Positions 18,610 to 26,502 of a stretch of DNA of 64,000 nucleotides are shown piece by piece. Positions within the stretch are counted from its first letter, which is position 1; each line of letters begins with the position of its first letter. The notes under the pieces are model-generated. The model searched no databases, was not told the origin of the DNA, and worked only from the letters and a program-made list of their open reading frames with translations. Source of the DNA: Litorilituus lipolyticus (GTDB lineage Bacteria; Pseudomonadota; Gammaproteobacteria; Enterobacterales; Alteromonadaceae); NCBI RefSeq assembly GCF_006439335.1, contig NZ_SAWY01000021.1:1-64000 (forward strand), read 5' to 3'. The position numbers and the translations under genes are program-made.

Positions 18610-21099
18610 TTACACTTTGGCAATTTTTACAGCACACTTCTTAAAGTCAGTTTCTTTTGACAATGGATCCGTTGCATCTAACGTTAACTTATTCGTTAAC
18701 TGTTTAGCATCGAAAAATGGCATGAAAACTAACCCTTTAGGTGGGCGATTTCGACCGCGTGTTTCAACACGAGTCTTCACTTCACCACGACGTGAGGTAA
18801 TCATACATTCATCACCACGGCGTAAACCGCGTTGACGTGCATCATCGGGATGCATGAAAATTACCGCATCAGGGAATGCTTTATGCAGCTCTGGTACACG
18901 GTTCGTCATTGTACCGGTATGCCAGTGCTCCAAAACACGGCCTGTGCTTAACCATAAATCATATTCTTCATCAGGTGATTCTGCAGGTGGCTCATAAGGT
19001 AGCGCGAAAATTACTGCTTTCTTATCTGGCTTACCATAGAATTGTACACCTGAGCCTTTTTCTACGTACGGGTCATAACCTTCTCTAAAGCGCCATAAGG
19101 TTTCTTTACCGTCAACAACGGGCCAACGTAAACCACGTGCTTCATGATAAGTATCAAAATCAGCTAAATCATGTGCTTTACCACGACCAAAAGTTGCATA
19201 CTCTTCGAATAAACCTTTTTGGATATAGAAACCAAAATGATCTGCTTCAACGTTTGCATCACCTTTACAGTCAGAAGTTGGGAATTTATCAACTTGACCA
19301 TTAGCAAAAAGTACATCGTATAACGTTTTATCTTTATACTCTGGTGCTTTAGCTACTAATTCTTCAGGCCACACTTCAGCCACTTTGAAGCGTTTAGAGA
19401 ATTCTACTAATTGCCATAAATCAGACTTAGCTTCTCCTGGTGCTTGAACTTGTTGATGCCAGAATTGTGTACGGCGTTCAGCATTACCATATGCACCTTC
19501 TTTTTCTACCCACATTGCTGTTGGTAAAATAAGATCTGCTGCTTGTGCAGAAACAGTAGGATATGGATCAGATACCACGATGAAGTTATCTGGGTTACGA
19601 TAACCCGGAATTGCTTCTTCATTCATATTAGGACCTGCTTGCATATTGTTATTACACATTACCCAATAAGCATTTAACTTGCCGTCTTTAAGCATACGGT
19701 TTTGTAAAACGGCATGATAACCAGGTTTTGGTGGAATAGTTCCCTCAGGCAGTTTCCAGATTTTCTCAGAAAAAGCTCTGTGTTTAGGGTTTTTAACAAC
19801 CATATCTGCTGGTAAACGATGAGCAAACGTACCTACTTCACGCGCTGTACCACATGCTGAAGGTTGACCTGTTAATGAAAACGGGCTATTACCAGGTTCA
19901 GAGATTTTACCTGTTAATAAATGTACGTTATACATCAAGTTATTAGCCCACACACCTCGAGTATGTTGGTTAAAGCCCATGGTCCAGAACGAAGTAACTT
20001 TCACTTTAGGATCAGCATAAAGTTCCGCTAACTCAATTAAGTTCTTCACTGGTACACCTGATAGTTCAGATACATACTCAGCAGTGTACTTGCTAACAAA
20101 TTTAGCATAGTCGTCAAAACTCATTGGTTTAGAGCCACCCTTACCAGGGTTTTTCGCAGCTTGCTCCAATGGGTGAGTTGGACGAAGGCCATAACCAATA
20201 TCAGTAACACCTTCGCGGATATTTACATGATTTTTTAAGAAGTCTTTATTTACAGCTTTGTTTTCAATAACGTAATGTGCAATAAAGTTCAAAATTGCTA
20301 AATCTGTTTGAGGCGTGAAAATCATGCCATTATCTGCAAGCTCGAAACTACGATGCTTAAATGTTGATAATACATGTACTTTCACGTGCGGTGCACTTAA
20401 ACGACGGTCTGTTAAACGCGACCATAAAATTGGGTGCATTTCCGCCATGTTTGAGCCCCAAAGGACAAAGGCATCGGCTTTTTCTAAATCGTCATAACAA
20501 CCCATTGGCTCATCGATACCAAAAGTACGCATGAAACCGCCAACAGCAGAAGCCATACAGTGGCGCGCATTAGGATCAATGTTATTTGAAAGGAAACCAG
20601 CTTTATATAACTTAGCTGCTGCATAACCTTCCCAAATTGTCCATTGACCTGAACCGAACATACCTACTGATGTTGGTCCCTTCTCTTTCAATGCTTTTTT
20701 AAACTTGTCAGCCATCACATCAAAAGCGGTATCCCAGCTAACTGGTGTGAAATCACCCTCTTTATCATATTGACCATCAGTCATACGTAATAAAGGTTTA
20801 GTGAGCCTGTCTTTACCGTACATGATTTTTGATAAGAAGTAGCCCTTGATACAGTTTAAGCCTTTATTAACTGGCGCATCTGGATCACCTTGCGTGGCGA
20901 CTACTTTACCGTGTTGCGTTCCTACTAATACACTACAACCTGTACCGCAGAATCGACATGGTGCTTTATCCCACTTAATTTTGCTCTCAGATGATTTTGT
21001 AATCATATTCGCAGCAGAAGTGGGGACTGATACGCCAGCTGCAACAGCAGTTGCGGCGATAGCGTTTGCTTTTATAAAATCCCGTCTAGTCAGTGTCAT
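18610..21099 (-). CDS. napA: Periplasmic nitrate reductase catalytic subunit NapA
   Basis: This 829-residue molybdoprotein reduces nitrate to nitrite in the periplasm. It has a Tat signal ([16 protein letters not shown]), an N-terminal [4Fe-4S] site ([13 protein letters not shown] with [11 protein letters not shown]), the molybdenum-ligating Cys in [17 protein letters not shown], and C-terminal MGD-binding segments ([15 protein letters not shown]). The length is the family norm. Its ATG overlaps the napD stop (ATGA), matching the need for NapD chaperoning before Tat export. Confidence 0.98.
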   Translation of the reverse strand: MTLTRRDFIKANAIAATAVAAGVSVPTSAANMITKSSESKIKWDKAPCRFCGTGCSVLVGTQHGKVVATQGDPDAPVNKGLNCIKGYFLSKIMYGKDRLTKPLLRMTDGQYDKEGDFTPVSWDTAFDVMADKFKKALKEKGPTSVGMFGSGQWTIWEGYAAAKLYKAGFLSNNIDPNARHCMASAVGGFMRTFGIDEPMGCYDDLEKADAFVLWGSNMAEMHPILWSRLTDRRLSAPHVKVHVLSTFKHRSFELADNGMIFTPQTDLAILNFIAHYVIENKAVNKDFLKNHVNIREGVTDIGYGLRPTHPLEQAAKNPGKGGSKPMSFDDYAKFVSKYTAEYVSELSGVPVKNLIELAELYADPKVKVTSFWTMGFNQHTRGVWANNLMYNVHLLTGKISEPGNSPFSLTGQPSACGTAREVGTFAHRLPADMVVKNPKHRAFSEKIWKLPEGTIPPKPGYHAVLQNRMLKDGKLNAYWVMCNNNMQAGPNMNEEAIPGYRNPDNFIVVSDPYPTVSAQAADLILPTAMWVEKEGAYGNAERRTQFWHQQVQAPGEAKSDLWQLVEFSKRFKVAEVWPEELVAKAPEYKDKTLYDVLFANGQVDKFPTSDCKGDANVEADHFGFYIQKGLFEEYATFGRGKAHDLADFDTYHEARGLRWPVVDGKETLWRFREGYDPYVEKGSGVQFYGKPDKKAVIFALPYEPPAESPDEEYDLWLSTGRVLEHWHTGTMTNRVPELHKAFPDAVIFMHPDDARQRGLRRGDECMITSRRGEVKTRVETRGRNRPPKGLVFMPFFDAKQLTNKLTLDATDPLSKETDFKKCAVKIAKV

Positions 21100-21386
21100 T
21101 TTTGCCCTCCTGAAAACTGTGCTAATCCGGCATCATTATGATGGAAAATTAATGATGAGGAGATCACACCGGGGATGTTGCTCATAGTTGTTATTGTTTC
21201 AATTAAGCGTTGATCTTTATTGTCTTCCTCTATTGTCACTACCATGTTACCTTTTTCAGTGATTTCATGGACTTCAGCGCCTGGAAACTCGCTCAGTTTG
21301 CTTGCAACTGCTTCAGCATTTTCTGGCTGAGCTACAAACATCACTCCTGCGATATTGACAGGGTTTTCTTCAAGTAGATTGATCAC
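21096..21386 (-). CDS. napD: NapD, chaperone for NapA maturation
   Basis: This 96-residue cytoplasmic protein has the NapD ferredoxin-like fold pattern ([39 protein letters not shown]). NapD binds the Tat signal of NapA and delays export until the cofactor is inserted. The start is GTG at 21386 with TGAGGT upstream. The stop overlaps the napA start. Confidence 0.93.
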   Translation of the reverse strand: MINLLEENPVNIAGVMFVAQPENAEAVASKLSEFPGAEVHEITEKGNMVVTIEEDNKDQRLIETITTMSNIPGVISSSLIFHHNDAGLAQFSGGQK

Positions 21387-21484
21387 AATAATTGACCTCA
21401 GTTTAATTCGTTTATGTTAAGCCTTAAGACTTAGGTTTACTTTTACTTTACTTTTTTACTTATAAATAAAACTTTCGTTTTAAC

Positions 21485-21625
21485 TTACTCTTCTTTTGCT
21501 TCTGCACCAGTCATTTTCAACAAAGCAATTGCAACAACTGCTGTGCCAATAAAACCAGTGAGAAAAATGACAGGCATTGATGAATAGCCTAGCACTGTCC
21601 AAATTAATGACTCAAGTGAGCTCAT
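21485..21625 (-). CDS. Small nap-linked membrane protein (TIGR02808-like)
   Basis: This 46-residue protein reads MSSLESLIWTVLGYSSMPV and then one hydrophobic helix (about 17-37) ending in LLKMTGAEAKEE. It resembles the short TIGR02808 proteins that I recall near nap genes in Vibrio and Shewanella, and it lacks the usual NapE sequence. Its ATG overlaps the end of napF by 14 bases, so it is translationally coupled, and a ribosome site (AGGAG, about 5 bases upstream) lies within napF. Its role is unknown. It may be an accessory of NapC or NapGH in the membrane (inference). Confidence 0.8.
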   Translation of the reverse strand: MSSLESLIWTVLGYSSMPVIFLTGFIGTAVVAIALLKMTGAEAKEE

Positions 21626-22145
21626 ACTTATCTCCTATAGCTAAGGTAGTTTCTAAAAGCTTTATTTCTATTGCTGATTGCGGGCAAACAGCAACACATG
21701 CACCACACCCTGTACAATCATCTTGATTTATACGCATTTGTGGCACTGAAGATTTTAGATATTGAAATGAAATGGCTTGGGTATCACAGCTATCTTGACA
21801 GCTCTGACACATAATCTGATTCTGCGCTAAGCAATTACTTTTTACGGTAGTTTCAATTTGCCATGGTAACTGAGTAGTATCTTCAGAAAAGACATCTTCT
21901 TTACACGCCGAAACACACTTCTGGCAAAATGTACATTCGCCAAGGTTAAAGTCGACTTGTGGGAAGCCACCATCACCTTTTTTAATAATTTGAGTTTCGC
22001 AAGCAGAAATACAATCAGTACACTGGGTACAATTATCATACAATGACTGTTTATTTTTAAGCCAAGGTAAACGCAAAGCAGGTTTTTCACTAGGTCTTCT
22101 ACCTCGGAAAAAGTTGCGTCGGGATTGATCTACACCTACAGCCAT
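21612..22145 (-). CDS. napF: NapF, cytoplasmic ferredoxin-type protein
   Basis: This 177-residue protein has the NapF N-terminus (SRRNFFRGRR) and three to four [4Fe-4S] cysteine clusters (CTQCTDCISAC, CTFCQKCVSAC, CQSCQDSC, CTGCGACVAVCP). NapF is thought to help activate NapA in the cytoplasm. It is the first gene of the operon, and AAGG seven bases before ATG supports the start. FNR-type sites lie 148-223 bp upstream. Confidence 0.94.
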   Translation of the reverse strand: MAVGVDQSRRNFFRGRRPSEKPALRLPWLKNKQSLYDNCTQCTDCISACETQIIKKGDGGFPQVDFNLGECTFCQKCVSACKEDVFSEDTTQLPWQIETTVKSNCLAQNQIMCQSCQDSCDTQAISFQYLKSSVPQMRINQDDCTGCGACVAVCPQSAIEIKLLETTLAIGDKYELT

Positions 22146-22275
22146 GTACTTGCCTTTTAAACTTTGAAAAAGTGTTACTTATTGAGTGGCTCGGTATTTA
22201 TCTTAAGCCTAGCAAGCTAGAATTCTAGTTTTGCTTCAATAAATTAATAATAACCCTTCTTCTAATGATGGATTG

Positions 22276-22281
22276 ATTATA
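22276..22281 (-). promoter_or_regulatory. Candidate -10 element of the nap promoter
   Basis: The minus strand reads TGTATAAT here, an extended and perfect TATAAT. It would place +1 near 22269. The central FNR box would then sit at -61.5 and the distal box at -92.5, both classic positions for CRP/FNR activation. The proximal box at -30.5 would overlap the core promoter. The -10 is read by eye and not experimentally shown. Confidence 0.5.
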
Positions 22282-22292
22282 CACCGATTGAA

Positions 22293-22306
22293 TTGACAAA
22301 CATCAA
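22293..22306. promoter_or_regulatory. FNR-type box 1 (TTGAC-AAAC-ATCAA)
   Basis: This has one mismatch from the FNR consensus TTGAT-N4-ATCAA. It is the box nearest to napF and 31 bp from the next box. Confidence 0.6.
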
Positions 22307-22323
22307 GTAGCGTTATTTATAAC

Positions 22324-22337
22324 TTGATGTAGATCAA
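22324..22337. promoter_or_regulatory. FNR-type box 2 (TTGAT-GTAG-ATCAA), perfect consensus
   Basis: This is a perfect match to the FNR/EtrA consensus, upstream of the nitrate reductase operon, which is commonly oxygen-controlled. It is centred at 22330.5, exactly 31 bp from the boxes on both sides. Confidence 0.85.
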
Positions 22338-22354
22338 GAAAAATCTCAAATCTT

Positions 22355-22368
22355 TTGACATATATCAA
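22355..22368. promoter_or_regulatory. FNR-type box 3 (TTGAC-ATAT-ATCAA)
   Basis: This has one mismatch from the FNR consensus and is the third box of the evenly spaced series. It also lies 70 bp upstream of a short rightward open frame, so it could once have served a divergent gene. Confidence 0.6.
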
Positions 22369-22437
22369 GATGATAATAGCAGGTAAAATTTACTCTTGCT
22401 GACTTTATAATCAACCAACAAAAACGAAGGTGTGAAA

Positions 22438-22485
22438 ATGAACAAGAATCATTCATTTTGGATAGGAACAATAGTGCTTATTTAA
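22438..22485 (+). pseudogene. Possible truncated start of a lost divergent gene (15 codons)
   Basis: The frame MNKNHSFWIGTIVLI then stops. It has an unusually good ribosome site (GAAGG, about seven bases upstream) and looks like the start of a signal-anchor protein. It faces away from napF across the FNR boxes, where another anaerobic-respiration gene would be expected. I cannot identify the parent. It could also be a functional leader peptide or chance. Confidence 0.35.
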
Positions 22486-22573
22486 CTACTTTTACATTAT
22501 CGCAATTAAGGATAATCTAATAAATATGAGGTTCAACTCGGCATTTAAGTATCACCTCACATTGATTTTCGGA

Positions 22574-22969
22574 TCAGTTATAAGTAAATGTTTCAGACAG
22601 CATAATGTTATCCGAGGAATTCCCTACCAGCACCGTAAACTCACCTTTTTCAGCAAGCCAATTATTTTGCTTAACGTCCCAAAAAGACAAGTCTCTTGTA
22701 TTTAGTTTTAAGGTGACTTGCTTGCTTTCTCCAGGTGACAACCATACCTTTTCAAAGGCTTTTAACTCTTTTAAAGGTCTCTCTACACTTGAGGTCGTAT
22801 CATTAAGGTAAAGTTGAACCACTTCAGCCCCTGCTACTTTGCCGGTATTTTTTATTGTTAACTCGACAAAGAGATCTTCACCAGCGCTCAATTCTTTATG
22901 TGACAATTTAAACGTACAGTGAAGCAAAGTGGCATTGCCTATAGTGAAATGATAAGCCAAAGATAACAA
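22574..22969 (-). pseudogene. Remnant of a GH3 beta-glucosidase (C-terminal Fn3-like domain only)
   Basis: The open frame holds only the fibronectin-III-like end domain of family 3 glycosidases (KNTGKVAGAEVVQLYLND, SSVERPLKELKAFEKV, LSPGESKQVTLKL, TVLVGNSSDNI). The catalytic domains, about 600 residues, are missing. The first 20 or so residues of the frame do not fit the family. In another frame the same DNA reads FGLSF near 22950, which resembles the conserved GYGLSY just before this domain, so a frameshift is likely near 22905. The symporter gene starts at 22972 right where homology ends, so a deletion or insertion fused the two. It is probably not functional. Confidence 0.75.
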
Positions 22970-22971
22970 TC

Positions 22972-24504
22972 ATGACTAAACTTCATTTAAAAGAAAAACT
23001 ATCTTATGCTATGGGAGACGCTGCAGCGAATCTTGTATGGCGCGGCGCTCTCGCTTATTTAGCCGTTTTCTATACCGACACCTTTGGTTTAACAGCTGCT
23101 GCTGCGCTACTTTTTTTAGTTGTGAGACTCTCTGATGGTATTTCGGACATTATTATGGGCATGGTAGCCGACAGAACTCACACCAAATGGGGTAAATTCA
23201 GACCTTGGATCTTATGGTCTACCCCTTTACTCGCTTTGTTTATGGTGCTTTGTTTTACCACACCTAACTTTAGCGATACAAATAAATTAATCTATGCTTA
23301 TATCACCTACATTGGCTTAACATTAGCTTATACCTTAAACAATGTTCCTTACTCTGCCCTAATGGGAGTGATGACACCTGATGATAAAGAGAGAACTAGT
23401 TTATCAGGTTTTAGATTTGCCGGTGCGTTTGCTGGTGGTCTTCTCGTCATGGGTTTCTTACCTGATTTAGTGAACCTATTTGGTCAAGGTGATAGCGCTT
23501 TGGGTTACCAACGTACTATGTATTTCTTTGCATTCATTTTAACAATACTGATGCTCATCACTTTTGGAGGCACTAAAGAGAGAGTTTTGACACCATCAGA
23601 GTCAAGTCACTCACTGAAAAGTGAATTGTTAGATTTATCCAAGAGCCTACCCTTTATTATCCTGCCGCTCTTAGCCATAACCCTATTCTTTTATTACCGT
23701 GATTTATATAGCGGTATCTTTTTCTGCATTGTTTTCTGCTCCATGTGGTTAGTTATCAAGCGCGTTAAGAAGTTAGACTCAAGCCAATTAAGCTCCACTC
23801 AAATAGATATGGTAAACCTATTGACCAATAAACCATGGCTAATATTGCTCGGTATCGGCTTTTTAACCATGATGTTCAACGGTATTAAATACGGTGTTAT
23901 TGCTTATTACTTCAAATATCAAATAGGTGACGAACTTTTAGCAGGTAAATACTTTATAGCCTTGCTTGTGGTTTCAATATTTGGGGCATTATCAACAGAC
24001 TATTTAGCTCGTCTCGTTGGAAAAAGTAAATTACTAATCATCGCATTACTGTTAAGTGGTATATTGACCGTTGGTTTCTTTTGGGTTCCTACAGACAATT
24101 TAATGGCTGTATTTGTCTTAGGCTGCAGTGCTGAGTTTTTTGCAGCTATGATGCCGACATTATATTTCTCTATGCTAGGAGACTCAGCGGATTATTCAGA
24201 ATGGAAAAACGGTAGAAGAGCTACTGGCTTAATATACTCTGCTGGCACCTTTGTTCAAAAAACGGGTGGTGGTTTTGCAGGCGCGCTTGTGCTCGTGGTT
24301 CTTTCAAGTTATGGATATAATGGAATGGACTCAAGCACTATTTCTGACGCACTTCCTGGCATGACACTATTAATGAGTTGGATTCCTGCTAGTTTCGCTT
24401 TTGCTGGAGCAGCCTTGATGTTGCTGTATCCGCTTACTAATGATCAGAATAAAATGATTTCTACCGAGTTAGATCAAAGGCGATTAGAGGTTAGCGCAAT
24501 ATAA
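22972..24504 (+). CDS. GPH-family sugar:cation symporter (MFS, MelB type)
   Basis: This 510-residue, 12-helix inner-membrane transporter has the family opening LSYAMGDAAANLVWRG and the loop DRTHTKWGKFRPWILWS, both typical of glycoside-pentoside-hexuronide symporters. It imports a sugar or oligosaccharide with Na+ or H+. The start has only a weak ribosome site and its upstream DNA is the GH3 remnant, so the original promoter may be lost. A LacI regulator follows 111 bp later in the same direction. GPH, GH3 and LacI genes commonly form a beta-glucoside locus (family knowledge), of which the enzyme here is broken. Confidence 0.93.
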   Translation: MTKLHLKEKLSYAMGDAAANLVWRGALAYLAVFYTDTFGLTAAAALLFLVVRLSDGISDIIMGMVADRTHTKWGKFRPWILWSTPLLALFMVLCFTTPNFSDTNKLIYAYITYIGLTLAYTLNNVPYSALMGVMTPDDKERTSLSGFRFAGAFAGGLLVMGFLPDLVNLFGQGDSALGYQRTMYFFAFILTILMLITFGGTKERVLTPSESSHSLKSELLDLSKSLPFIILPLLAITLFFYYRDLYSGIFFCIVFCSMWLVIKRVKKLDSSQLSSTQIDMVNLLTNKPWLILLGIGFLTMMFNGIKYGVIAYYFKYQIGDELLAGKYFIALLVVSIFGALSTDYLARLVGKSKLLIIALLLSGILTVGFFWVPTDNLMAVFVLGCSAEFFAAMMPTLYFSMLGDSADYSEWKNGRRATGLIYSAGTFVQKTGGGFAGALVLVVLSSYGYNGMDSSTISDALPGMTLLMSWIPASFAFAGAALMLLYPLTNDQNKMISTELDQRRLEVSAI

Positions 24505-24615
24505 TCTATTATTTAGACCCGACTATCTATAGTGTTGATATAAATAATCATGGTAGAATTTTTATTATAAAAGAAAAATAACAACAAAACACTTTATCAA
24601 AAAAACAGGATTTTT

Positions 24616-25617
24616 ATGGCGACAATTTATGAAGTGTCCAACCTCGCTGGTGTCTCCTTAGCAACAGTATCACGGGTAATAAATAATAATACCCGTGTCA
24701 GTGATAAGACAAGGCAAAAAGTAATAGATGCCATGGACAAGCTAGGCTATAGACCAAACTCTATTGCCCAATCATTAGCTTCAAATTGTAGTAATAGTGT
24801 TGGCATATTAGTGTCAGAGCTAAACGGTGCTTTCTTTGGTCAAATGATGGCAGGTATAGAGTCAGAGTTAAGAGCAGCAGGAAAACATGTCATCATCACG
24901 ACAGGCCATAGTGATGAAGAAAAAGAAAAAGAAGGTATAGAGTTCCTAATTAGCAGAAACTGCGACGCGCTCATAGTACATGTTGAAGGTTTATCTGATG
25001 ATTACCTTATTGAACTTGCTAAAGGCTCTACACCAATATTTTTTATGAGTCGCACGGTTAATACTATTGAAAAAAATTGTATAAGCTTAGATAACGAATT
25101 AGGTGGCTATTTAGCGACTAAAACAATGTTAGAGAACGGACATGAAAACATTGCTTACATTGCAGGGCCACAAGTTAAGCCTGATGCAAAAGCTAGATTT
25201 ATAGGACATAAAAAAGCCTTGAAGGAATATGGCATCCCCTTTGACGATGAACTGTACTATGAAGGCAACTTTTGCGAAACAGGCGGTAATGATGGCTTGA
25301 AGCGCTTTTTAGATAAAGGCTTGAATTTCACATCGCTGGTCTGTGCCAATGATGAGATGGCATCTGGCGCAATGACATATGCAAGGGAGCATGGCATTTC
25401 ACTTCCTGAAGATTTATCCGTTATTGGTTTTGATAATATTATTTTTTCACGCCATATTTATCCCAAATTAACAACCATCGATAACCCGGTTGGTGAAATG
25501 GGTCATATGGCAGCTAAACTTGTCTTAAAAAATGTCTACAACAAGAAGGACATAACCGTAAAATATTCATTTGAACCAAGCCTTATTGATAGAGACTCTG
25601 TCAGTAGACTTAACTAA
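24616..25617 (+). CDS. LacI/GalR family transcriptional regulator
   Basis: This is a 333-residue DNA-binding repressor. The helix-turn-helix and hinge are at residues 2-60 (TIYEVSNLAGVSLATVSRVI, GYRPNSIAQSLA). A periplasmic-binding-protein-like sugar domain follows (SVGILVSELNGAFFGQMMAGI, VCANDEMASGAM, DLSVIGFDN). AGGA five bases before ATG supports the start. It probably controls the symporter and nearby glycan genes in response to a sugar ligand that sequence alone does not reveal. Confidence 0.94.
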   Translation: MATIYEVSNLAGVSLATVSRVINNNTRVSDKTRQKVIDAMDKLGYRPNSIAQSLASNCSNSVGILVSELNGAFFGQMMAGIESELRAAGKHVIITTGHSDEEKEKEGIEFLISRNCDALIVHVEGLSDDYLIELAKGSTPIFFMSRTVNTIEKNCISLDNELGGYLATKTMLENGHENIAYIAGPQVKPDAKARFIGHKKALKEYGIPFDDELYYEGNFCETGGNDGLKRFLDKGLNFTSLVCANDEMASGAMTYAREHGISLPEDLSVIGFDNIIFSRHIYPKLTTIDNPVGEMGHMAAKLVLKNVYNKKDITVKYSFEPSLIDRDSVSRLN

Positions 25618-25638
25618 ATCAATATAATACTGAAGCTT

Positions 25639-25679
25639 TAGCTTGTTAGCTGTTTTTATTAAAGACAACTAGCAAGCTA
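25639..25679. terminator. Long hairpin between convergent lacI-type and yfbR-like genes
   Basis: A stem of about 18 bp with three non-Watson-Crick positions closes on the loop ATT (arms 25639-25657 and 25661-25679). It lies between two converging stops (25617 and 25685). There is no strong T-run beyond it, so it may act as a weak bidirectional terminator or mRNA end protector. Confidence 0.5.
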
Positions 25680-25684
25680 TTAAA

Positions 25685-26299
25685 CTAATCAATTCTAGAT
25701 AATTCATCCAAGGTTTGTGTGCATGCTGGGAACTGCGTTAAATAAAACTCTTCCACCTCAGGCCACTTTTCACAATGTTTAATAACCCGTTTTTTTAATA
25801 AAGTACAAGCATCGGTAAACTCACGGTTTCCAGTATTTAACTCCGACAAACTATAATGATATGCTGCTAAATCATCGGCTGCTTTTACAATTGACTTAAT
25901 GTCTTTATCCACTTGTGATTGGATCACTATTGGCGCCATCACATCATGCAAATACTTGGGTAGCCCTTGATAAACCATAGATTGCTCTACTTCACGTTCA
26001 ATTTTTTTTATTTGAGCCGTCAACTCAGGATTATGATACTTCAAAGGGCTTGGTAAATCCCCTACACCACCTGATTCTGACGCTTCATGATACAGAGCAG
26101 CAACAGCGATATCAGCGGGGTTATAAGTTCGCTTGAATTTAAGCTGACCGATAAGTGCAATTTGATGACTGATCACCGCAACATCAAATGAATGCTGAGA
26201 ACAAGTCTCTGACTCACGAAACGTCATCAATGGCCAACGTATTATTTTGCGTAACCTTAATATCCAAGCGGTAAAACTACCTTCTTTATGATGAAACAC
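25685..26299 (-). CDS. YfbR-like HD-domain 5'-deoxynucleotidase
   Basis: This 204-residue cytoplasmic phosphohydrolase resembles E. coli YfbR (199), which removes phosphate from deoxynucleoside monophosphates. Shared marks are RWPLM, the first metal His in CSQHSFDVAVISH, GDLPSPLKY, and the later metal Asp in VKAADDLAAYH. The HD pair itself reads His-Glu here (YHEASE instead of YHDASE), and the loop after it is one residue longer. This may alter metal use or activity. The gene is monocistronic and unrelated to its neighbours. Confidence 0.88.
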   Translation of the reverse strand: MFHHKEGSFTAWILRLRKIIRWPLMTFRESETCSQHSFDVAVISHQIALIGQLKFKRTYNPADIAVAALYHEASESGGVGDLPSPLKYHNPELTAQIKKIEREVEQSMVYQGLPKYLHDVMAPIVIQSQVDKDIKSIVKAADDLAAYHYSLSELNTGNREFTDACTLLKKRVIKHCEKWPEVEEFYLTQFPACTQTLDELSRID

Positions 26300-26502
26300 T
26301 TATCACTCCACTTTAGCTAACTGACAAAATGCCAATTAAATTTAAATAACTTATGTACTAACTCTATACTTACTCTTTTTACACAATAAGTTAAGGGGAA
26401 AAACTACATTTTTTGATACAACTCAAGCAGCAATCTCACTTGAACTCTATTTTTATATTGTATACATTAAAGTGTTTGTATAATTTAAATAGTGAGTAGT
26501 TA

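Larger units (their letters stand above)
22146..22573. other. nap control region, 428 bp without an intact gene
   Basis: It holds the candidate nap -10, the three FNR-type boxes, an inverted repeat ACATCAAGT/ACTTGATGT (22300-22308 and 22322-22330) linking boxes 1 and 2, and the truncated 15-codon frame. From 22486 to 22573 I see no signal. Confidence 0.7.

Noticed and set aside
24671..24697. Inverted repeat CACGGGTA...TACCCGTG inside the LacI-type gene, possible internal operator
   Set aside because: It falls on the conserved HTH codons (RVINNNTRV), so the symmetry is largely explained by coding sequence; nothing else supports an operator.
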